47,134 nt of DNA from positions 1-47,134 of the forward strand of contig JAQYUY010000082.1 in the NCBI GenBank assembly GCA_028728195.1, given 5' to 3'. Of this stretch, positions 27,395 to 35,441 are shown one piece after another. The position numbers and the translations under genes are program-made. Every line of letters begins with the position of its first letter. Position 1 is the first letter of the stretch. Under the pieces are notes generated by a model, which saw only the letters and a list, made by a program, of their open reading frames with translations, was not told the DNA's origin and ran no database searches. Source of the stretch: Endozoicomonas sp. (ex Botrylloides leachii). GTDB taxonomy: Bacteria > Pseudomonadota > Gammaproteobacteria > Pseudomonadales > Endozoicomonadaceae.

Positions 27395-28816
27395 TTAAAT
27401 TGATGCTTTCTTTTTAATGGCTCTTGGTCTAGAAGGTGCCGGTATACCACTTACCTTACTATGTGACGCAGGTCTTGGCATATTGCTTGGCTTACTCTTT
27501 GGTCTAGAATACGCTGGTATACCACTCACCTTACTATGTGACGCAGATCTTGACATATTGCTTGGCATACTCTTTGGTCTAGAATATGCTGGTATACCAC
27601 TTACCTTACTATGTGACGCAGGTCTTGGCATATTGTTTGGCTTACTCTTTGGTCTATAAGATGCCGGTGTACCACTTGCCTTACTATGTGACGCAGGTTT
27701 TGGTGTACCGTTTGGCGTAGATCGTAGCTCTAAAATAGCGGCATCTATTAACGTTTTTTCTGCATCTTTTGTATACAATCTTTTTAGAAGTTCAAGCATA
27801 CCCCGTTTATGATGAAGTTCAAGCATACTCTGCTCACCATCAAGACTTTTTTGTTCACCTTTTATCTTAGATATATGATTTTTCAGTTCTTTATGAGGAT
27901 CAGTAGGCTTGTTAGTAGGTGCAACCGCTATTGTTTTATGGGCTTTTTTGGGGGTTGTTTTGTTGTTTTGCACACAATGTGTGCTTGTTTTTACAGCCAT
28001 GCTTGATCGATCACCTGCTGTAGGCGGCATATGACTTAACGTATTGGCTGGCTTATTTTTTACTTTGTTACTTAGTCTGATAGTTGATGCCTTATTTGTT
28101 GCTTCAAGGGCTTTTTGACTTGTCGTAGTATTTTCTAATTTCAGTGTTTGAGTAGGTGTAGGCGTTGATGTTTCCATTAGTTTATCTTGTTTCATATTTC
28201 TGCTATCCAGTGACTTATCTTCAGCTTCTTTTTCTTCAATACGTTTTTCCAAAAAAGAAATGACCTGCTCATTAATTAAAAATTTAACGTCATCTGTTTC
28301 AGATGAATCAGAGCTTAAATTTTCTAATTTTTTTATCTTATCAATCTCTGATATGTTTGATGACCAAATAGCATTTATTTTATTATTAATCATACCTTTA
28401 GTATCAGCACGATTTTTTTCAAGAGTATCAATATGTTGGGTTACAGCAGAAATGATTTGTTCACCAATTAAAATTTGTACATCTTCTGATACATTTTTAT
28501 CTGTGCTTAAAGCATGTAATTTATTTATTTTAGTATCTATCGGATCACTTGAATTTAAAATAATGTGTATTGCTATGAGTGCCTTCTCTTCATGTGTATT
28601 GACACTACGTACTGTGTCACTTTCTTCTTTTATGGAGTCGATATTTTTTACTTCCCTAGATAATAAATTATCGCCTAATATACCTTTTTTTTTGCGTATT
28701 ATTGGCACATATTTTTCATCATCAACTAGGGGGTCTTTATTGTTGGTTTCAGGCATTTTATTAGGCAACTTATTGCTGTTTTTAAAACCTGCCGCTTGAG
28801 TACCGTGGTAAGTCAT
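27395..28816 (-). CDS. Repeat-rich hypothetical protein, family not recognised
   Basis: 473 residues, strongly hydrophilic, rich in Lys, Ser, Thr and Asn, without signal peptide or membrane segment. Two related segments of about 60 residues (near 72-125 and 140-195; shared pattern DKIxKLxxLSS, then DVxFLIxEQVIS) form an N-terminal duplication. A Thr/Pro/Ser-rich linker with TPTPTQTLK and a short coiled coil (about 310-350) follow. The C-terminus holds four 25-residue repeats with PASHSKVSGIPAYSRPKS cores, and ends basic. AGGA precedes the ATG. It shares composition and orientation with the next gene. A secreted effector or surface-related protein is possible; nothing in the sequence proves it. 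Confidence 0.7.
   Translation of the reverse strand: MTYHGTQAAGFKNSNKLPNKMPETNNKDPLVDDEKYVPIIRKKKGILGDNLLSREVKNIDSIKEESDTVRSVNTHEEKALIAIHIILNSSDPIDTKINKLHALSTDKNVSEDVQILIGEQIISAVTQHIDTLEKNRADTKGMINNKINAIWSSNISEIDKIKKLENLSSDSSETDDVKFLINEQVISFLEKRIEEKEAEDKSLDSRNMKQDKLMETSTPTPTQTLKLENTTTSQKALEATNKASTIRLSNKVKNKPANTLSHMPPTAGDRSSMAVKTSTHCVQNNKTTPKKAHKTIAVAPTNKPTDPHKELKNHISKIKGEQKSLDGEQSMLELHHKRGMLELLKRLYTKDAEKTLIDAAILELRSTPNGTPKPASHSKASGTPASYRPKSKPNNMPRPASHSKVSGIPAYSRPKSMPSNMSRSASHSKVSGIPAYSRPKSKPSNMPRPASHSKVSGIPAPSRPRAIKKKASI
27416..27715 (-). repeat. Four tandem 75-bp repeats within the gene
   Basis: Four in-phase 75-bp units, encoding residues 368-467. Units 2 to 4 are nearly identical; unit 1 is the most diverged. 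High DNA identity suggests recent expansion and length polymorphism between strains. Confidence 0.85.
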
Positions 28817-28984
28817 AATTATTCCTTTTTTTAATGATAGATAAGTATAAAGGTTAAAAGTTTATTGGCTAACAAATTAGTGCTAATTATTCACTTGTCA
28901 CAGTTAATTTTATTTAGTAAAAGTTAGCCATGTTGTTAATTATAAAATCTATCTAATTTTTATTTAATAATTTAGAGTTAATAT

Positions 28985-30520
28985 TTATTCTAGGATTCTT
29001 TTTTTTCCTTCTTGAAGATGTGCTATAAAAGACTGAGTTATCTCTTTCTTTTTTGCTTTAACAATTGGGTCATCTTCACCTATGAAATAAAAGACTGAGG
29101 AATCACCTTTGGTTACCTCATCTATCACAGTTTTAATATTGTTCTTTGTTTCTGTTATTTCCTTTACACTGGCTATATTTCTTTTCATCTTCTTTTTTGC
29201 CTTATCAATTGCATCATCTTCACCTATGAAATAAAAGACTGAGGAATCACCTTTGTTTACCTCATCTATCACAGTTTTAATACCGTTCTTTGTTTCTGTT
29301 ATTTCCTTTACACTGGCTATGTTGCTTTTTATCTTATTTTTTAGATCATGACTGGTTGCCGTATAACTTGAGTTACCCTTACTAACTAATTTATTATATT
29401 GGTTCATTATTTTTTCAACTTCTTGATAGCTGAAGGTTCTGAGCTTCTTATCTCCTTGGGTATCTTGGCTGTCTTTAACGTTAACCTGCTTGTGAAGATA
29501 AGAAGCGATATTTCTTCCGGCCCTCATGCGATCAAGTGACCCATCAATCGTTTTTCGATCGTTTAAATAGCACTGGAAGATCTCTCTTTTTTTCTCTGAT
29601 GGAGTTCTTTCTTTAACTGGTAAAGAGCTTTCTCTAACTGGTTTAGGTTCCTTGTAAATTCCAGTGTTAGTTAAGCTTTTCACATGATCCTTAAGAATCT
29701 TTGTGATTTTATTAGCAATAGTTTTAACATTCTCTAGAGTAAACTTGTTAGTATTAAAGTTGTATGTTGCAGTATCATCCCAACAGTTACCGCTTGCAAC
29801 AGTCAATAAACCTTCGTTTACAAGTAGTGTTTTAGTTAAAAACTTATAAGCGTCTGGGTGTGCATACCCCTCAGCCTTTAATAGTTGCAGAAGGACTTTA
29901 TTTTTTTGTTCTTCTATAGACTCAACTTTTTCTTCTCCGATTGTTATACCCGCTTGGTTTAGCTGCTGGTCTGCCGTCAAGGCAATTGAATTATTATTTG
30001 CACTAGAGTTAGACCTACTAACTGATGCAGTGATTTTTTCATTTTTAGTCTGAATAGCCTCGCTCATCTTTTCAGAAGTTGCTGTAGTGCTAACAGGGGG
30101 TTCAGGTAGTGCAGCATCCAGTTGTTTTGATGCCATGTATTGTTCATCTTCAGTCTTAATAACCTCACTTCTTTTATCAGAAGTTGCTGTAGTACTAACA
30201 GGGGGTTTAGATAGTGGGGTACTCAGTTTTTTGTTTGCTAGACTAGCCTTTTCATTTGGTGTGTTGAGTAAAGGCTTAGCTGATATGCTATTAATATGGC
30301 TATGAAAATCTTTGTATTTTTGATACACACTATCTTTAAAAGATTTACGCCCTATAATTCGACTCAGCAACCACTTTATTGGATGTTTACGTATCTTTCT
30401 CCTTTTAAAGCTGCTGGGGATGTCTTGATAGGTAGTAGCAAGATCCTTTCCTATAACGTCTTCTGTAATTTTTTCCACTGATGTAGAAGCAAAAGAAGGA
30501 CGGAGATGTGAAATGCTCAT
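28985..30520 (-). CDS. Repeat-containing hypothetical protein, family not recognised
   Basis: 511 residues, hydrophilic and lysine-rich, no signal peptide or transmembrane helix. The N-terminus is Ser-rich with a basic patch (FKRRKIRKHPIKWLLSRIIGRK, given here only in part as FKRRKIRKHPIKW). Two 35-residue repeats carry PPVSTTATS near 105-165. A central globular-looking part (about 190-400) contains LLKAEGYAHPDAYKFL and NCWDD. The C-terminus has two 48-residue repeats with KEITETKN and DSSVFYFIGEDD. AAGGAG precedes the ATG. It lies 168 bases upstream of the other repeat-rich gene in the same direction, so they may form one unit. Function unknown; an effector-like role is conjecture. Confidence 0.7.
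   Translation of the reverse strand: MSISHLRPSFASTSVEKITEDVIGKDLATTYQDIPSSFKRRKIRKHPIKWLLSRIIGRKSFKDSVYQKYKDFHSHINSISAKPLLNTPNEKASLANKKLSTPLSKPPVSTTATSDKRSEVIKTEDEQYMASKQLDAALPEPPVSTTATSEKMSEAIQTKNEKITASVSRSNSSANNNSIALTADQQLNQAGITIGEEKVESIEEQKNKVLLQLLKAEGYAHPDAYKFLTKTLLVNEGLLTVASGNCWDDTATYNFNTNKFTLENVKTIANKITKILKDHVKSLTNTGIYKEPKPVRESSLPVKERTPSEKKREIFQCYLNDRKTIDGSLDRMRAGRNIASYLHKQVNVKDSQDTQGDKKLRTFSYQEVEKIMNQYNKLVSKGNSSYTATSHDLKNKIKSNIASVKEITETKNGIKTVIDEVNKGDSSVFYFIGEDDAIDKAKKKMKRNIASVKEITETKNNIKTVIDEVTKGDSSVFYFIGEDDPIVKAKKKEITQSFIAHLQEGKKRILE
29042..29323 (-). repeat. Tandem 144-bp duplication within the gene
   Basis: Two adjacent 144-bp copies encode the NIASVKEITETKN to KAKKK segment twice. 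They differ at only a few positions, indicating a recent in-frame duplication. Confidence 0.85.
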
Positions 30521-30847
30521 AATTAATACTCCTTGCTATGGCAATAACTTTTTTAATTCCATTGTTAGTTATTATTTGTAGTGATCATTTTGATCGTTAA
30601 TTTGTTTATTATCTATAAGACTTAGGTCGCGCCTAAAGCCTTTACATAGTATGGTTTAATCAGTTTTATGCACTATGAAGGTTATATAGTCATAGTCTTT
30701 CAAGATGTTATATTATTGTTTGCTTTAACTTAGCCCAGGTAGTAAATTTTTTGTGTATCTGGGCTGCCTTGTAGTTTTATTGGCACTTCACCATACCATT
30801 AAAAGCTAATGAGTATTATAGATAGCACGTTCCTTGTGCTAATACGA
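30521..30847. other. AT-rich intergenic region downstream of trpS
   Basis: No gene is seen. A perfect 7-bp inverted repeat AGCCCAG/CTGGGCT with a 20-base loop (30732-30765) lies 83 bases after trpS and lacks a T-run. The promoter of the 511-residue protein should lie at the low end but no clear consensus is visible. Confidence 0.45.
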
Positions 30848-31858
30848 TTAGACAAAAGAATAAATGCCAATGGCTTTTCTGATATTACTGAGTAAGTTGC
30901 CAGCTTCAGCACGGGCTTTTTCAGCGCCTTTGATTAATTCAGCTTCGATAAATGATGGATCATTTAATAATGCTATATAGTTTTTTCTTGCCTCTGCCAG
31001 ATAGCTATTTACATGGTCAAATAACTGATTTTTTAACTCACCCCATCCGGCACCTGCTTCATACTGGTTGCGCTTGCCTGCTATTTCACTGGAGGTGGCA
31101 AAGGCAGAGAAAATTTGAAATAGCGTGCAGCTATCTGAGATTTTTGGTTCGCCGGGTTGAAGCGAGTTGGTTTTAATCTTTTTGATTAGTTTTAATAGGT
31201 TTTTTTCGGAACAAAATAATGGAATCGTATTGCCATAGCTCTTGCTCATTTTGCGGCCATCTAAACCATTCAAGATGGTTGAGTTTTTTTCTATTAGAGC
31301 TTCAGGTAAGGTAAACTGGGTGTTGTAATGATGATTCATTCGACTGGCAATATCTCTTGCCATTTCAATATGTTGTATTTGATCTTGACCCACAGGTACT
31401 TTATGCGCATTAAATGCAAGAATATCTGCAGCCATTAAAATGGGATAACTAAATAAACCCATTGTGACCGCCTTATCTGGGTCTTGCTCGTTTTTATCTT
31501 CATTGGCTTGCACAGCAGCTTTATAGGCATGGGCACGGTTCATCAGTCCTTTGGCGGTCATGCAAGCTAAAATCCAGTTTAACTCCATAATTTCAGGTAC
31601 ATCAGACTGGCGGTAAAACGTTGCACGATCTGTATCCAAACCCAAAGCCAGCCAAGTGGCAGCATTTTCCAACCCCGATTGATGAATACGTTTTGGATCA
31701 GACCCCTTTACCAGTGCATGATAATCCGCCATAAAATAATAAGACTGAATGTCATCGCGGCGACTTTGTTCAATAGCGGGCTTAATAGCACCTATATAGT
31801 TACCTAAATGGGGCGTTCCTGTAGTGGTTACACCTGTTAATACTTTAGTTTTTTTCAT
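30848..31858 (-). CDS. trpS: Tryptophanyl-tRNA synthetase
   Basis: 336 residues, close to E. coli TrpS (334). Class I synthetase: the HIGH-type motif is TPHLGNYIGAI, followed by YYFMADYHAL, the tryptophan-pocket region VPVGQDQIQHIE and KMSKSYGN. Charges tRNA-Trp with tryptophan. It stands alone, flanked by gene-poor DNA. Key motifs are intact. Confidence 0.95.
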   Translation of the reverse strand: MKKTKVLTGVTTTGTPHLGNYIGAIKPAIEQSRRDDIQSYYFMADYHALVKGSDPKRIHQSGLENAATWLALGLDTDRATFYRQSDVPEIMELNWILACMTAKGLMNRAHAYKAAVQANEDKNEQDPDKAVTMGLFSYPILMAADILAFNAHKVPVGQDQIQHIEMARDIASRMNHHYNTQFTLPEALIEKNSTILNGLDGRKMSKSYGNTIPLFCSEKNLLKLIKKIKTNSLQPGEPKISDSCTLFQIFSAFATSSEIAGKRNQYEAGAGWGELKNQLFDHVNSYLAEARKNYIALLNDPSFIEAELIKGAEKARAEAGNLLSNIRKAIGIYSFV

Positions 31859-32031
31859 GGGTGGGAAAACCCCAGTTCAGTTGCATATGCCGAGCTTAAC
31901 TATAGACTCGACCCAAAAAAATAGCGGACATTATAGAATTGCAAGCAGGAGAGAAGCAATGAAAGGTCGTTCATATTTAGCGTTAACTAAGTTGATTAAC
32001 CTAGCTGATATTTTACTATATTAGTAGGTTA

Positions 32032-32604
32032 ATGTTTAAGCACGTTGATGATGAATACTCCACTATGCTAGATACTGCTTTTTATTCCCAGCGGCTGACC
32101 AAGACGAATTATCAAGCTGAAGGCTTTGATAGCTTTGATGAAGCGTTATCTTGGACTGATCGTATTTGTGGCCTAGCTTGCCTAAAAATGGTTATTGCAC
32201 AGCTGACCCAGCAGGTTGTTCCGCTTAAAAGATTGCTTGATCAGGGGCTTGCTATGAATGGATATAAGAAAGGTGTAGGTTGGATACATCAAAAACTTGC
32301 TGATATGGTTATGGCCTACGGAGTGAGTGCTCAGTGCCAAAGTATTGGTGATCATTTATACCTTATTGATAATGCTCTTGAGCAAAGAAAGCTAGTCATA
32401 GCATCAGTTAGTTGTGGGTTTAATCCTGATAAAAAAGGTGGCCATTTGGTGCTTATTATTGGCCGTAACAAAGAAAGCTATATTATTCACCATCCATCGG
32501 CTAAAGAAAATGAACAGTGGAGCCATCACACTCTATCTACAACAGCGTTTCAGCAGTGTTTCTCGGTAGAAGGTAATATCATCATTATTTCTGGATCAAC
32601 TTAA
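32032..32604 (+). CDS. C39-like peptidase family protein
   Basis: 190 residues. Papain-like C39 pattern: CGLACLKMV with catalytic-type C46, and KGGHLVLIIG with H138. The third catalytic position, usually Asp in a HDP or NDP motif, reads HHP (H154), so activity is uncertain. No signal peptide or ABC transporter domain, unlike bacteriocin-processing C39 proteins. Its stop overlaps the next gene's ATG (TAATG), indicating coupling with a glutathione S-transferase-like protein. The substrate is unknown. Confidence 0.7.
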   Translation: MFKHVDDEYSTMLDTAFYSQRLTKTNYQAEGFDSFDEALSWTDRICGLACLKMVIAQLTQQVVPLKRLLDQGLAMNGYKKGVGWIHQKLADMVMAYGVSAQCQSIGDHLYLIDNALEQRKLVIASVSCGFNPDKKGGHLVLIIGRNKESYIIHHPSAKENEQWSHHTLSTTAFQQCFSVEGNIIIISGST

Positions 32605-33260
32605 TGGGCGCATCAAAAATACCTGTTTTCTATTCTTTCCGTCGCTGCCCTTATGCCATTAGAGCTAGGCTTGCTATTAGTTATAGCGGCATGACAGTCG
32701 CACTGCGTGAGGTTGTGTTAAGAGATAAGCCAAAAGAGCTTATTACAGCATCCAGTAAAGCTACTGTTCCTGTTTTATTACTAGAAGATGGTAGCGTTAT
32801 CGATGAAAGTTTAGATATTATGCTGTGGGCATTGCAGCAACACGATCCTAATCACTGGGGGGCTTTTGATAGTGGCAGCGGTGAATCACTGATAGCAGAA
32901 AATGATACATCGTTTAAGTATTGGCTTGATCGCTATAAGTATGCAGACCGCCACCCAGAATTTAGTCGGTTATATTATAGGCAGCAATGTCAACATCTAC
33001 TGGAAAAATTAGAAAGCGTTTTAGCTAAAACACCGTTTTTGCAAGGTAAACACTTTGGTATCACGGATGCGGCAATACTGCCTTTTATTCGCCAGTTTGC
33101 TCATGTCGATAAGACGTGGTTTGCACAAAGTGGTTACCATAATATAAAGCGCTGGCTATATGACTTTATGCAATCCGCTCTATTTCTATCAGTAATGAAC
33201 AAATATCCCCAATGGCAGCTAGGTGACAAACCAATCTATTTCCCTCAGAATGCTTGCTAA
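32604..33260 (+). CDS. Glutathione S-transferase family protein
   Basis: 218 residues. N-terminal thioredoxin-fold domain with FRRCPYAIRARLAI, the CPY(A) motif of glutaredoxin-2/omega-type GSTs, the cis-proline in KATVPVL and the ligand-contact DESLDIM. The C-terminal helical domain is less conserved (GITDAAILPFIRQF matches the GST N-capping region). It probably acts on cytosolic glutathione-linked disulfides. It starts on the stop codon of the C39-like gene. Confidence 0.82.
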   Translation: MGASKIPVFYSFRRCPYAIRARLAISYSGMTVALREVVLRDKPKELITASSKATVPVLLLEDGSVIDESLDIMLWALQQHDPNHWGAFDSGSGESLIAENDTSFKYWLDRYKYADRHPEFSRLYYRQQCQHLLEKLESVLAKTPFLQGKHFGITDAAILPFIRQFAHVDKTWFAQSGYHNIKRWLYDFMQSALFLSVMNKYPQWQLGDKPIYFPQNAC

Positions 33261-33398
33261 CGAATAATAACAGCAATCTACTATGACTTCAGAGTTGTTT
33301 TGATTAAACAAGGGCGCCTAAATATCCGCCGATAAGATGCTTGCAGCGTAAAAATAAACGCAATGCTTTTATCATGTGTTAAGGTACAGGAGGGTTAT

Positions 33399-34364
33399 AT
33401 GTCGTTAGCTAATACCAAAGGTGTTATTTGGTATGATGGTGATTTAGTACCATGGGATGAAGCTAAAACACATGTATTAAGTCATACCCTTCACTATGGC
33501 ATGGGCGTCTTTGAAGGTGTTAGAGCTTATAACACGGCCAAAGGCCCGAGTATATTTCGCTTGAAAGCCCATACTGAAAGGCTTTTTCGCAGTGCGCACA
33601 TTATGAATATGGCTATTCCTTTTTCATACGATCAGCTGGAAAGAGCGCAACAAGCGGTGATCAAAGAAAATGGGCTATCTGAAGCTTATCTGCGACCTAT
33701 GTGTTTTTATGGGCCAGGTCAGTTAGGGCTGCGCACTAAAAACCTTAAGACACATTGTATTGTTGCTGCTTGGAAATGGCCTTCTTATCTGTCATCAGAA
33801 GCGTTAGAAAAAGGCATTAAAATAAGAACATCGTCTTATGTTCGACACCACGTTAATACCACGCTATGTAAAGCTAAAGCCAATGGTAACTACATGAACT
33901 CGATGTTGGCGCTTAGAGAAGCTATTGACAGTGGCTGCGAAGAAGCTTTGTTGCTAGACAGCGAAGGATATGTAGCCGAAGGCAGCGGGCAGAATATTTT
34001 TATAGTCAAAGCCGATGGTATTTTATACACACCTCAGCTTACCTCATGTCTTGAAGGAATCACCCGTGATACCGTGATGTATTTTGCTAAAGAGATAGGA
34101 CTGGAAGTGCGAGAAACATGCCTGACACGAGATGATGTTTATATTGCTAAAGAAGCTTTTTTTACTGGAACGGCTACTGAAATTATGCCTATCAGAGAGC
34201 ATGATGGCCGGATTATTGGCACGGGTAAGCCAGGGCCTATTACCAGAAAGCTGCAAAAAATGTATTTTGATCAGGTATGCGACAGGCAAGCCGTTAACCC
34301 CGAATGGTTAACATTAGTCAACAACTCTGCTACAGAGATTGATAGCCATATTAAACTATTTTAA
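33399..34364 (+). CDS. ilvE: Branched-chain amino acid aminotransferase
   Basis: 321 residues from ATG 33399, which has AGGAGG seven bases ahead; the frame is open to 33363 but without support. A class IV PLP enzyme: IWYDGDLVPWDEAKTHVLSHTLHYG and GVFEGVRAY at the start, the PLP lysine in CKAKANGNYMNS, the glutamate in AEGSGQNIF, and FFTGTATEI. Interconverts leucine, isoleucine and valine with their 2-oxoacids. Followed by lipopolysaccharide-type genes, as in Pseudomonas. Confidence 0.95.
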   Translation: MSLANTKGVIWYDGDLVPWDEAKTHVLSHTLHYGMGVFEGVRAYNTAKGPSIFRLKAHTERLFRSAHIMNMAIPFSYDQLERAQQAVIKENGLSEAYLRPMCFYGPGQLGLRTKNLKTHCIVAAWKWPSYLSSEALEKGIKIRTSSYVRHHVNTTLCKAKANGNYMNSMLALREAIDSGCEEALLLDSEGYVAEGSGQNIFIVKADGILYTPQLTSCLEGITRDTVMYFAKEIGLEVRETCLTRDDVYIAKEAFFTGTATEIMPIREHDGRIIGTGKPGPITRKLQKMYFDQVCDRQAVNPEWLTLVNNSATEIDSHIKLF

Positions 34365-34456
34365 TGCTGAAGATACGCCTTATAAGCTGTTTGCAAGATT
34401 ATGAACAGCCGCTACGGGCAGTAATAGATTAAGATAAAGAACCCACTATATACTCG

Positions 34457-34476
34457 CTGCTATTTTGTAATAGCAG
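34457..34476 (+). other. Perfect hairpin between ilvE and the glycosyltransferase
   Basis: CTGCTATT and AATAGCAG form an 8-bp stem around a four-base loop. There is no T-run directly after it, so termination is not certain. Confidence 0.4.
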
Positions 34477-34529
34477 TGATTTCTTATGGTGAAATAGAAG
34501 TAAAAATAGGTATTACCCTAGGAGGTAAA

Positions 34530-35438
34530 ATGGGTGACAAGCCCTGTTTAATCAGTATTGTTATTCCAAGTTATAATTATGCACACTATTTACCCAGAAC
34601 GCTGAACTCTGTTTTGAGTCAGTGTTATGCGCATTACGAAGTAATTATTGTTGATGATGGGTCAACAGATAACACCGAATTTGTTGTTAACAACATTATA
34701 GGCAGTACAAACAAGTTGTGTCGGTATTACAGGCATACCTCTAACCAAGGTGTTTCTAGCGCCAGAAATACAGGTATTGCGCATGCAAAAGGCGATTATA
34801 TTTATTTTCTTGATAGTGATGACGAGTTGATAGAGGGTGCTTTGATGATTTTTGCTGAAGCAATCAAAGCTGAACCTTCAGCAGGTATGCTCATTGCCCA
34901 ATATTTTTCAGTTCACAGTAATGGGCAGAAAAAAATTCGTTGCCTATGGCCATTATCACAATCAAAGGAAGATAACTTTAAGCGTTATCTGCTGAATATA
35001 GATAATTCATTACTGTGTAGTTCTATTGTTTTTAAACGTGATTTACTAGCGGATGAAGCCTTTCCCAAGCACCTGCGTTTATACGAGGATGAGCCTGTTT
35101 TTTCACACATGTTGGCGAATCATCCAGCAGTAAAGATAAATAAACCTGTTGTATTAGTACATAAACATTCAGGCAGTCTGCGCTATGACGTTCATCATAA
35201 CATTGTGGAAGCATCTGTTAATGAAACCTTTAACCGAAACCGCCTATCTGAAAAACTCATGAGATATCGCGAGCCTTATCTTGGTCTTAAGCACCTTGAC
35301 CAGTTTAGGACGTTATTTTTAGCTGGTCAGTATGAACATGCATTGACACAGTACGCTAAGGGTTTTGCATATAATAAAAAAGCTGCGTTAACACCAACCT
35401 TCTTGAGAAAAGCAATAAAATCTTGGTTACGAAAATAA
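34530..35438 (+). CDS. Family 2 glycosyltransferase, probably lipopolysaccharide core
   Basis: 302 residues from ATG 34530, chosen for its GGAGG (the frame is open to 34476). A GT-A fold: LISIVIPSYNYAHYLPRTL, VIIVDDGSTDNT, SNQGVSSARNTGI and the DxD-type YFLDSDDE for metal and nucleotide sugar. No membrane segments. The position after ilvE and four bases before a PIG-L deacetylase recalls the pseudomonad LPS core cluster. Acceptor and sugar are unknown. Confidence 0.85.
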   Translation: MGDKPCLISIVIPSYNYAHYLPRTLNSVLSQCYAHYEVIIVDDGSTDNTEFVVNNIIGSTNKLCRYYRHTSNQGVSSARNTGIAHAKGDYIYFLDSDDELIEGALMIFAEAIKAEPSAGMLIAQYFSVHSNGQKKIRCLWPLSQSKEDNFKRYLLNIDNSLLCSSIVFKRDLLADEAFPKHLRLYEDEPVFSHMLANHPAVKINKPVVLVHKHSGSLRYDVHHNIVEASVNETFNRNRLSEKLMRYREPYLGLKHLDQFRTLFLAGQYEHALTQYAKGFAYNKKAALTPTFLRKAIKSWLRK

Positions 35439-35441
35439 GTT

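Noticed and set aside
27417..27659. 80-codon frame with regular leucine-rich repeats opposite the repeat array
   Set aside because: It is the antisense reading of the 75-bp tandem repeats, so its regularity is inherited.
27416..27715. CRISPR-like regular array
   Set aside because: The 75-bp units are contiguous, in phase with the reading frame and have no variable spacers; they are coding tandem repeats.
32032..32604. Bacteriocin-processing C39 peptidase
   Set aside because: No ABC transporter domain or leader-peptide gene nearby, and the third catalytic residue is not conserved.
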